A stretch of 36,996 nt of DNA from Acidobacteriota bacterium (GTDB lineage: Bacteria; Acidobacteriota; Terriglobia; Bryobacterales; Bryobacteraceae), in NCBI GenBank assembly GCA_025354885.1, contig JANXLY010000245.1:1-36996 (forward strand). Reading direction: 5' to 3'. The translations under genes were made by a program, and so were the position numbers. Shown here in pieces: positions 30,557-36,996 of this stretch (position 1 is its first letter; every line of letters begins with the position of its first letter). The notes beneath the pieces are model-generated. The model was not told the origin of the DNA. It saw only the letters and a program-made list of their open reading frames with translations, and ran no database searches.

Positions 30557-32299
30557 ATGAACAACCATGACTCAGCCAATGCCCGCGTGGCCTATTTTTC
30601 GATGGAGATCGCGCTGGACCCGGACATTCCCACTTACAGCGGCGGCCTCGGCGTGCTCGCCGGTGACATGCTCCGATCCGCCGCCGACCTCGACGTTCCG
30701 TTAGTGGGAGTGACGCTGGCCTATCGGAAAGGCTATTTCCGTCAGGTGCTGGACACCGTAGGCAACCAGAGTGAATCGCCGGTTCCGTGGGATCCGGGAA
30801 CTCGGCTTTTGGAAATGATGGATGGTTCGGCATCGGTGATCGTCGAAGGGAGGCACGTCAGAGTTCGAGCCTGGCGTTACTGGATCAAAGGGGCCGCTAC
30901 TCACGCCGTGCCCGTGTACCTGCTCGACACCGATTGCCCGGAAAACACCGAATGGGATCGCAATCTCACGGCATCCTTGTATGGAGGCGACGCGCACTAC
31001 CGCCTGTGCCAGGAGGTTGTACTTGGCATCGGAGGCGTCAAACTCCTGCGCCGTCTGGGATACAAGAACCTCACGGCATTTCACATGAATGAAGGTCATG
31101 CTTCGCTGCTCGCCCTGGCCCTGCTCGAAGAGCGCCTCGGCGACTCCAATCTGGGCGCCGCCACAGAAGCGGATATTCGCGAAGTACGCCGCCGGTGCGT
31201 CTTCACCACTCATACACCAGTGCCAGCCGGCCACGATCAGTTTTCGCGCGACCTGACAAAGCAGGTACTCGGGACGGAGCTTGAGCGAATCCTCGACGTA
31301 ACGCACTGCTGCCCCGAGTCTTTCCTGAACATGACGTATCTTGGACTCCGGTTTTCCCATTACATTAATGGAGTGGCGATGCATCACGGGGCGATCTCGC
31401 GAGACATATTCCCGCTCTATCCAATTCGCGCGATCACCAACGGCGTCCACGCGGCCACCTGGATATCACCGGCCTTTCAGACGCTTCTCGACCGGCACAT
31501 ACCGGAATGGCGACGCGATAACGCCTATCTCCGCTACGTGATCGGCGTTCCCGCCGAAGAAATCGGCACAGCCCATCGCCTTGCCAAACTGGCCCTGCTT
31601 GAAGAGATCACGACCAGAACAGGGGTCGTGCTGGACGCGAACATGATGACCATCGGCTTTGCCCGGCGGGCGGCAACCTACAAACGCTTCGAAATGCTCT
31701 TTTCAGACCAGCAACGGTTGCGCGATATCGCCGAACATGCCGGCCCTCTGCAGATCATCTACGCAGGCAAAGCCCATCCTCAGGACGAACCCGGCAAAGA
31801 CCAGATCCGGAGGATATTCAGGCACGCGGCAGAGTTGAATGGGCCGCGCCTCAGAATTGTCTACCTCGAAGACTACGGGATGAGGTGGGCGCAATTGCTG
31901 ACGAGTGGCGCTGACCTCTGGTTGAACACTCCCCATAAGCCCTACGAGGCATCGGGCACCAGCGGAATGAAGGCTGCAATGAATGGAGTCCCGAGCCTGA
32001 GCATCCTTGACGGATGGTGGATCGAGGGCTGTCTGGAAGGAACCACCGGATGGGCAATTGGGAAAGACGGAGATGCCGGCGAGTCTGCTTCGGATGAAGC
32101 CGAATCCCTTTATGCCAAGCTGAACGACATCGCAACGATGTTTTACCAGCGTCCGCTGGCCTGGCAAACCGTAATGCGAGCGGCGATCGCGATCAACGGC
32201 TCATTCTTCCATTCGAATCGGATGCTGTCGCAGTATGTTGCAAACGCTTACGCGCAAGCTGAGGCGCCGGATGTTGCGGCGGCCGTAGAGACTCACTGA
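30557..32299 (+). CDS. glgP: alpha-glucan phosphorylase (GT35, short form)
   Basis: This 580-aa enzyme splits glucose-1-phosphate from alpha-1,4-glucans with pyridoxal phosphate. The start (VAYFSMEIALDPDIPTYSGG) and TYSGGLGVLAGD are typical. PLP-binding Lys472 lies in EASGTSGMKAAMNG. FHMNEGHASLLALALLE, HTPVPAGHDQFSRD and AGKAHPQDEPGKDQI are also in place. Length fits the archaeal/bacterial short group, smaller than E. coli GlgP. It follows the methyltransferase by 56 bases and may be in the same transcript. It could draw energy from glycogen during metal stress together with the CBM48 protein. Confidence 0.94.
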   Translation: MNNHDSANARVAYFSMEIALDPDIPTYSGGLGVLAGDMLRSAADLDVPLVGVTLAYRKGYFRQVLDTVGNQSESPVPWDPGTRLLEMMDGSASVIVEGRHVRVRAWRYWIKGAATHAVPVYLLDTDCPENTEWDRNLTASLYGGDAHYRLCQEVVLGIGGVKLLRRLGYKNLTAFHMNEGHASLLALALLEERLGDSNLGAATEADIREVRRRCVFTTHTPVPAGHDQFSRDLTKQVLGTELERILDVTHCCPESFLNMTYLGLRFSHYINGVAMHHGAISRDIFPLYPIRAITNGVHAATWISPAFQTLLDRHIPEWRRDNAYLRYVIGVPAEEIGTAHRLAKLALLEEITTRTGVVLDANMMTIGFARRAATYKRFEMLFSDQQRLRDIAEHAGPLQIIYAGKAHPQDEPGKDQIRRIFRHAAELNGPRLRIVYLEDYGMRWAQLLTSGADLWLNTPHKPYEASGTSGMKAAMNGVPSLSILDGWWIEGCLEGTTGWAIGKDGDAGESASDEAESLYAKLNDIATMFYQRPLAWQTVMRAAIAINGSFFHSNRMLSQYVANAYAQAEAPDVAAAVETH

Positions 32300-32324
32300 A
32301 TTTCCCCGTCCCGGTAGACGCCGG

Positions 32325-33179
32325 TTAATTCAACTCAGCCAGGCCAAACGCTTCCACACTCAGCATGATGATTTCGATTTCCTCGGTGATCTCCTCCTGA
32401 CGTAAAATATTGCGCCGTCGCAAGAGGTCCGAGGACGTTCGTTCCAGCCGCCGGACTGCCCCATCCATGTGCCGCATCCGGCGTTGATTCTCCGCCATCA
32501 GCGAGCTATAAAGAAATTCATGTAACGCGGCAACCAGGTATTGCTCTGCCATCCCGGCCAGGAAGGATTCCGCCGCCACATTCAGCATCGGCGGATAGGG
32601 ACAGTACTGGCTTTTGGCGTCCGGTGGCCGGAAGGGTCGTAACTCGGAAACCCGCACCGTGCCATCGTCGCCCTGATGGTGAAAAACAGTCAGATGCAGG
32701 GGGCCGGGTTCGGCCGGAAGCGCGTCCGGACCACTGAGCGCGTCCATCAGTCTTACCAGCACCGGCTGCACTTCCTCGGCAACGCCGGCACCATCGATAG
32801 ATGCTGCCACGTGCGCGTCCGCCCCTACTTTAGCCGCAAGTTTACTGCCAACTATGATGACTGTTCTCTCGCGGTCAATTTGTGCGTCTTTATTCAAAGC
32901 CCGCAGCAGCGATTCGTTGAAATCACCGCAAAATCCCCGCTCACTCCCGATCAGTACAGAAACTCGGCGAGCACCCTCCTCGCGAGGAAACAGATGCGGG
33001 TAAAACGAAAAGAAATCGTCGGCCGCGGCTTCAATGCTGGTAACGACTCGGCGCTGCGTATCGAGAAAACGGGACAGGCGATGGGTTTCCATCAGGGAGA
33101 GGTTCTTCATGGCGTTCATGATTTCCCTGATGTCGTCCAGGCTGTGAATCTGCGTTTCGAGATCGCGTCGCTTGCTCAC
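32325..33179 (-). CDS. atpG: N-ATPase gamma subunit
   Basis: The protein (about 284 aa) has the N- and C-terminal coiled-coil ends of F-type gamma ([20 protein letters not shown] and [19 protein letters not shown]) around the Rossmann-like middle ([16 protein letters not shown]). I choose the GTG at 33179, which overlaps the alpha stop (GTGA) and has AAAGGG eleven bases upstream. A GTG at 33191 is the alternative. The divergent sequence and alpha-gamma end position fit the N-ATPase family, in which gamma is last. This gene looks intact, but its partners are broken, so it cannot form an enzyme from this locus. Confidence 0.85.
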   Translation of the reverse strand: MSKRRDLETQIHSLDDIREIMNAMKNLSLMETHRLSRFLDTQRRVVTSIEAAADDFFSFYPHLFPREEGARRVSVLIGSERGFCGDFNESLLRALNKDAQIDRERTVIIVGSKLAAKVGADAHVAASIDGAGVAEEVQPVLVRLMDALSGPDALPAEPGPLHLTVFHHQGDDGTVRVSELRPFRPPDAKSQYCPYPPMLNVAAESFLAGMAEQYLVAALHEFLYSSLMAENQRRMRHMDGAVRRLERTSSDLLRRRNILRQEEITEEIEIIMLSVEAFGLAELN

Positions 33180-33733
33180 TCGCCAAGCCACCCTTTGACT
33201 GCCCGCGACCAGTCGTCGTGGCTATCCTCCAGCCGTGGTCCACCCTTCCGCACTCCTCCCTCCAGGCGAGCCAGAGCGGCTGGGACCTCGGCCAGGGGTG
33301 TGTCATCGAGCAGTTCTTCATAAAATGCGACCAGCCATGCCATTTGAAATTCGACGGGCAGTGGAGACAGGCGGTCCTGTTTGAGGATTTCGCGCAGGAT
33401 TCGCCCCCGCTTGATCTTTGCCTCACTCGATGCTTCGAGTCGAGCGCCAAAACGGGTGAAGATTTCGAGTTCCAGAAACTGCAGGTAATCCAGCTTCATG
33501 TGGCCGGCCTCCCGCGCAATGCGCGGATGTTGAGCCTTGCCGCCAATCCGCGATACCGACTTCGTGACATCGACCGCCGGCAGAAAGCCGCCTGCAAACA
33601 ACCCTGAGTAAAAATAAATCTGGCCATCGGTAATGGAGATCAGGTTCGTGGGGATATACGCCGCAATCTCGCCCTCGCTGGTCTCGACGATGGGCAGCGC
33701 GGTCATGCTGCCGCCCCCGAAAGCGGCGGCCAT
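33176..33733 (-). pseudogene. atpA: N-ATPase alpha subunit, C-terminal fragment
   Basis: 185 codons, from [15 protein letters not shown] through [18 protein letters not shown] and [19 protein letters not shown] to the end, match the C-terminal third of alpha. The N-terminal two thirds, including the P loop, are missing. Directly upstream comes beta-subunit sequence, joined near 33735. The ATG at 33733 lies in the middle of the native protein. The stop overlaps the gamma start as in an intact operon. Confidence 0.88.
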
Positions 33734-33912
33734 ATGCTGGAGGATCGGAGTGGATCGATGGCCGGGTAGATCCCCCTGGAAGCCTGGGTGCGCGACAAGA
33801 TCACTGTCGTATCCAAGTGGCTGAGGATGGCGTTGACGGCGGGGTCGGTCATGTCGTCGGCAGGCACATAAACCGCCTCAACGGACGTGATGTCACCGCG
33901 GGTGGCCCTGGT
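33734..33912 (-). pseudogene. atpD: N-ATPase beta subunit, internal fragment
   Basis: On the minus strand, about 60 codons read [20 protein letters not shown], then [13 protein letters not shown] and [14 protein letters not shown], a clear piece of the beta catalytic domain after the P loop. Both ends are lost: the upstream side turns into unrelated sequence near 33912 and the downstream side changes frame into alpha at 33735. It has no start codon. N-ATPase operons carry beta first and alpha-gamma last, so one deletion could have removed everything between. The 110 bases from here to the oxidase stop at 34023 hold no gene. Confidence 0.8.
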
Positions 33913-34022
33913 ACGGCACCGCCTTGGCTCAAATCAGGCAGCGGGCGGCTACTGCTGGAAGGTGGGAGGGGTTGCGAGGAGTCAGGGACAGATCTTCTTG
34001 CCCGGGCCTGCCATGCCGAACA

Positions 34023-35414
34023 TCACGAGTTAATCGCGAGGACAGCCATCATACCGAGGTCCTCGTGATCCAGAATGTGGCAGTGGTAGAAGGTCTTCCC
34101 GATGTAGTCGAGGAACTGCATCCGGATCTTCACGCGCCCGCTCGCCGGCACAGTGACGATGTCTCTCCACGCGTTCTCGGCGTCACCATTCCCATTTACA
34201 ATCTGGAAAGGATTCGTATGGATATGCATGGGGTGATCCATCATCGAGGCGTTGATAAACTCCCAGTCCTCGACATCGCCGAGGCGTACAGAGGTGTCGA
34301 CGCGAGTCGGATCGAAGGTGAGTCCATTAATCGTGAAAGACGTCATCGAGGCACCCATTCCCCGACCCATCCCCTGGCCCAGAACGAACGTGCGAACCCG
34401 CGCAGGGGCTGGCAGGCGCGTTACTGGTACGAGACTTCCCGGCATGCCGACAGGAGAAGTTTCATGCCCCTCATAGATCAGGGTTGCCAGAACCGTGGCC
34501 GGGGCGCCGGAAACAGTTCGCGATCCCATCATCCCCATTCCGGTCTGTGCGTAGGGCAAGGCCAAGAGTCGATAGGAGCCCGCTGCCAGCGAACCTGTGA
34601 TTATGACTTGAACGCGCTCTCCGGGAGCCAGCAGCAACTGGTCAAGCGAGCGTGAACTCGCCAGTCCGCCCCCGCTCGAAGCGATCTGGATCAGCGGGTG
34701 GTGCTCCATTTGGAGGAGGTAAAAGCGCGAACTGGAGGCATTTACGAGATGCAGGCGAACAAGTCCACCGGCGGTGATGGGAATGGAGGGATTCACGAGG
34801 CCGTTCGTCGTGATCAGACTTCCCTCGCGTCCCTGTATCAGAGCTGGACCCAGCGGTTCCACCGGATAGCCGGATGCATCGAGATTGAAATCCTGCAATA
34901 CGAGCACGGATTCCGGTGCCCGACCGATTGCTGGGATTTGATCGAGGTCGCCGCGAATTAGAAGCGGGAGCGCTAGCCCTCGGGACACTTGGCGTGCGGT
35001 CTTCCCATGAATGTGGGGGTGGATCCAGAACGTCCCGGCGGGATGGTTGACCGGAATCGAAACTTCATACGTGTAGGACTCGCCAGGCGGAATCATGAGA
35101 AACGCGTTGTCGGCGTTCCCGATGGGCGGGACGTGCAACCCATGGAAGTGGAGGTTTGTATCCTCCGGCAGGCTGTTCTTGAAGTTTATTCTCAGGATCT
35201 CGCCTGGTCGCGCTTCGAGGGCGGAACCCGGTACGCGATTGTTATAGGCGTAAAGCAGTGCTGGTCGACCACCAATTGCCAGCCAGGCCTGAGAGGCTTC
35301 AAGGTTAGTCTCCACCAGACCGGGCAGACCATCGGCGTGAAGCCTAACGCCATCGGCCAGGGCCGGGGCAAGCAAAGATGACATGAGGAACTTTCGTCGC
35401 GATAGGCGCTGCAT
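34023..35414 (-). CDS. three-domain multicopper oxidase, CueO-like
   Basis: This 463-aa enzyme has a twin-arginine signal (LSRRKFLMSSLLAPALA). Ligands: HFHG (89-92), HPHIHG (132-137), HPMHIH (394-399) and HCHILDHEDLGMM (444-456), with Cys445 and axial Met455. The distance from first to last set, about 350 residues, fits three cupredoxin domains, unlike the oxidase at 8769. A Met/Gly part (LGQGMGRGMGASMTSF) near 345 and GMGMMGS near 290 may bind Cu(I) near the active site. Likely role: periplasmic cuprous oxidase. It stands alone, next to phage-like genes; a weak sigma-54-like match (35428-35443) upstream lacks the first T. Confidence 0.92.
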   Translation of the reverse strand: MQRLSRRKFLMSSLLAPALADGVRLHADGLPGLVETNLEASQAWLAIGGRPALLYAYNNRVPGSALEARPGEILRINFKNSLPEDTNLHFHGLHVPPIGNADNAFLMIPPGESYTYEVSIPVNHPAGTFWIHPHIHGKTARQVSRGLALPLLIRGDLDQIPAIGRAPESVLVLQDFNLDASGYPVEPLGPALIQGREGSLITTNGLVNPSIPITAGGLVRLHLVNASSSRFYLLQMEHHPLIQIASSGGGLASSRSLDQLLLAPGERVQVIITGSLAAGSYRLLALPYAQTGMGMMGSRTVSGAPATVLATLIYEGHETSPVGMPGSLVPVTRLPAPARVRTFVLGQGMGRGMGASMTSFTINGLTFDPTRVDTSVRLGDVEDWEFINASMMDHPMHIHTNPFQIVNGNGDAENAWRDIVTVPASGRVKIRMQFLDYIGKTFYHCHILDHEDLGMMAVLAINS

Positions 35415-35536
35415 GGTGATCTAACAGAGCACGGCTACGTCCCGGACGTTCCATAGTGTTTTGTTGGAGTTGGAAGAAGGTGAGCAACACAGATGTGCGT
35501 CGACGACCCGCTCGCCTGCGCGGAATCACCCAGGAC

Positions 35537-36001
35537 TCAGACATTCGCGATTGATCTGATGACATTCAATTGGGCAGCGATCCCTTTGGCCAGTTCCCTG
35601 TATTGCGGCGCTGTCGCGTACGCGCGGGCGACGGCACCGATCAGTTCGTCGACGTTCTTGTCCATCTGGTATTGCCTCCACGCCTGCTGATACGGCTCCC
35701 CGTGGGTGATGAGCCACGCGTAGTCCCGGCAGGAGTCGGCGAGCGAATCGTAGTCGGCGAATTCGAGGTTCTCGGCGACGGACTTCCCATTCACGATTTC
35801 GTGCGTCGTCACAGTGCAGCACTTTGTGTGCCGCGCGGCTTTTTTGATTCCAAAGAAATTGAACTGGCCGACTGGCTTTGCGCCCCATTCGGATTCGAGA
35901 GCCCACTGGCCAATCATCAGTCGCGCCGGGCAGCCGGTCTGCGTTTCGAGCGCGGCGGCGATGCCCGCGACTTCGTTCAATCGTTGTTCGCGATCTTCCA
36001 T
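35537..36001 (-). CDS. glucosaminidase-type lysin (GH73-like), phage-associated
   Basis: This 154-aa protein has no signal peptide. RLMIGQWALESEWGAKPVGQ with likely catalytic Glu36, then FNFFGIKKAAR, are typical of FlgJ/GH73 N-acetylglucosaminidases. YDSLADSCRDYAWLI and YATAPQYRELAKGI complete the fold. GAGGTG precedes the start. It follows the phage-like genes on the same strand and would be a lysis or tail-associated muralytic enzyme. Confidence 0.85.
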   Translation of the reverse strand: MEDREQRLNEVAGIAAALETQTGCPARLMIGQWALESEWGAKPVGQFNFFGIKKAARHTKCCTVTTHEIVNGKSVAENLEFADYDSLADSCRDYAWLITHGEPYQQAWRQYQMDKNVDELIGAVARAYATAPQYRELAKGIAAQLNVIRSIANV

Positions 36002-36043
36002 TTGACACCTCGTTGGATTTTGGATTGGTGAAGAATTGCGCCG

Positions 36044-36535
36044 TCAGCAACTGACCGAGACGATCACCCCCGCAGCAAGCTGGACGGCGGGCGTGGAGCC
36101 TGGCGTCGATATCAGCCAAGTGCCGTTGAGTGGGCGGGTGAATCGCCCCATCAGAACCGGAGCGAGGGTGCCCCTGACCGAGTGTGGGAAGTTTCCGGGA
36201 GTCGTATGCTGCACGCCGCTGATCTTCGTCAGCGATCCAATCGTCACGGAATACTCCGTGATTGCGCCTACGGGCGCGGTCGGGGGCGACGGAGGGTTGT
36301 ACTGAAGCTCGGCATAGGTGGAGAATAACAACGCCGTCGGGTTGAAGATGACGAATCCCTGAAAACCTGCCACTGGAAGGCCGCCCGCCGCCCCGTTCCC
36401 TGTCCTGCTTTGGAACCGCCCGAGGGCTGTGTGCTGTACCCCGCCGATCTTTGTCAGCGATCCGACGGTGGCGGAATACTGCGTGATCGACCCGGCGGGT
36501 GCGGTGATCGCGTTCTGGAGTACGACGGTGGCCAT
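36044..36535 (-). CDS. phage-like structural protein with internal repeat
   Basis: This 163-aa protein starts at the ATG complementary to 36533-36535 (MATVVLQNAITAPAG). It has two copies of a 27-residue unit at about 10-36 and 85-111: SITQYSATVGSLTKIGGVQHT and AITEYSVTIGSLTKISGVQHT, a 75-residue period. The sequence is rich in Gly, Ser, Thr and beta-formers and looks like a fibre or capsid-decoration protein. There is only a five-base gap behind the preceding gene. Function is inferred from style and neighbours. Confidence 0.65.
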   Translation of the reverse strand: MATVVLQNAITAPAGSITQYSATVGSLTKIGGVQHTALGRFQSRTGNGAAGGLPVAGFQGFVIFNPTALLFSTYAELQYNPPSPPTAPVGAITEYSVTIGSLTKISGVQHTTPGNFPHSVRGTLAPVLMGRFTRPLNGTWLISTPGSTPAVQLAAGVIVSVSC

Positions 36536-36540
36536 GGCGT

Positions 36541-36876
36541 TTACGGCGTCACAATGAACAATGTCGCCCGGTCGCTGCTGTCCGTATCGGTAAGCGCGAT
36601 CCAGTTGTGTGAGTCGAAGGTTGTCGTCGTGTCCCCTGCAAAAGTGTCCTGGATGAGAACCGCATCCCAAAGCTGCCCCCGGATCAGCGGTTCACCGCCC
36701 GTGCTGGAAGTGGGCCATGCGATCAGCGGCTCCAGCATCAATGCCGAACCGTCATGCCAGTGCTTCCCTGTCTGGCCACCGGGAACGCCGCGAGGAAGCT
36801 GCGCAGTACCAATAATAATCTGAGGTGTGGATACGAGGTTCGCGGCACCAGCCACATCCAGCAGGTTCGTGTTCAC
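36541..36876 (-). CDS. hypothetical phage-like protein
   Basis: This 111-aa protein starts at the GTG complementary to 36874-36876 and overlaps the stop of the gene before it (GTGA). It contains GKHWHDGSALMLEPLIAWP and DTTTTFDSHNWIALTDTDSS, beta-rich and polar, without signal or membrane segment. Compact overlaps with both neighbours are the usual phage packing. I recognise no family. Confidence 0.65.
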   Translation of the reverse strand: MNTNLLDVAGAANLVSTPQIIIGTAQLPRGVPGGQTGKHWHDGSALMLEPLIAWPTSSTGGEPLIRGQLWDAVLIQDTFAGDTTTTFDSHNWIALTDTDSSDRATLFIVTP

Positions 36877-36996
36877 TTTAGTTCACGCACCCTGGCGTAA
36901 AGGGTCTCCGTGCCAGGACGCCGGGACCGGGACCATTGGTTCCGCTGATGCTTTGCAAGAATATCGGGAAGCCCGGCGTCAACGATCCCGGCCAAC
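36873..36996 (-). CDS. C-terminal end of a further gene, cut by window edge
   Basis: On the minus strand one frame is open from the right edge to a TGA at 36873-36875. It reads LAGIVDAGLPDILAKHQRN, then a basic stretch (SRSRRPG) and LYARVRELK. The stop overlaps the GTG of the next gene, which supports a real coding end. It is too short to name. Confidence 0.55.
   Translation of the reverse strand, partial: LAGIVDAGLPDILAKHQRNQWSRSRRPGTETLYARVRELK

Noticed and set aside
26672..33940. CTCAAATCAGGCA shared between 26672 and 33927 regions
   Set aside because: A 13-base match is expected several times by chance in a window of this size.
35428..35443. Sigma-54-like site before the second oxidase (GGGACGTAGCCGTGCT)
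   Set aside because: GG and GC spacing is right, but the first base is G rather than T and the start would fall about three bases before the ATG.
1..36996. CRISPR arrays and insertion sequences
   Set aside because: No regularly spaced repeats and no transposase were seen; the only recombinases are the tyrosine integrase and the broken serine recombinase.

Overview
The window looks like an accessory region of a GC-rich, Gram-negative soil or sediment bacterium. The protein style (small secreted proteins of the WTGxITDSMC type, a CusF-TolC fusion, DUF5676/DUF2933/YHS metal-island proteins) suggests Acidobacteriota. That assignment is an inference from protein style only; no marker gene is present.

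Layout. (1) Positions 1-6.3 kb are a mobile zone. It holds an integrase, a Fic module, a DinJ/YafQ-type toxin-antitoxin operon, an HTH gene present twice (one copy stopped by a nonsense codon), and two direct copies of the 3' part of a tRNA-Ala(GGC) gene that mark integration sites. (2) Positions 6.3-8.2 kb hold a zeta-like kinase with a small partner and a decayed serine recombinase. (3) Positions 8.2-14.6 kb are a plus-strand copper operon: His/Asp-rich secreted protein, two-domain multicopper oxidase, CusF-TolC fusion, membrane-anchored cytochrome c, two small periplasmic proteins and an NtrC-type response regulator. (4) Positions 14.6-21.8 kb are a convergent minus-strand operon: cusC-cusB-cusA, a secreted 249-aa protein and a DUF411 protein. 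(5) Positions 22-25.5 kb encode a copper P-type ATPase, a YHS protein, a DUF5676 membrane protein and a lytic transglycosylase. (6) Positions 25.6-32.3 kb hold a glycogen-binding domain protein, a small secreted protein, a histidine kinase with a second NtrC-type regulator, a DUF2933/isoprenylcysteine-methyltransferase-like pair and an alpha-glucan phosphorylase. (7) Positions 32.3-33.9 kb are the wreck of an N-type ATPase operon: gamma intact, alpha and beta only as fragments joined by a deletion. (8) Positions 34.0-35.4 kb encode a second, three-domain, CueO-like multicopper oxidase. (9) Positions 35.5-37.0 kb look like phage genes, with a glucosaminidase lysin and a repeat-containing protein.

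How the genes fit together. The P-type ATPase would move Cu(I) from cytoplasm to periplasm. CusCBA and the CusF-TolC fusion would bind and expel it across the outer membrane. Two multicopper oxidases would oxidise Cu(I), and the cytochrome c could take electrons. Five sites of the form TGG-N9-TGC (sigma-54 -24/-12 type) lie in the gaps upstream of the oxidase, cusC, a small secreted protein, the regulator/kinase pair and the DUF2933 pair. Both regulators are sigma-54 activators with almost the same C-terminal HTH, so a single sigma-54 copper regulon is the most economical reading.
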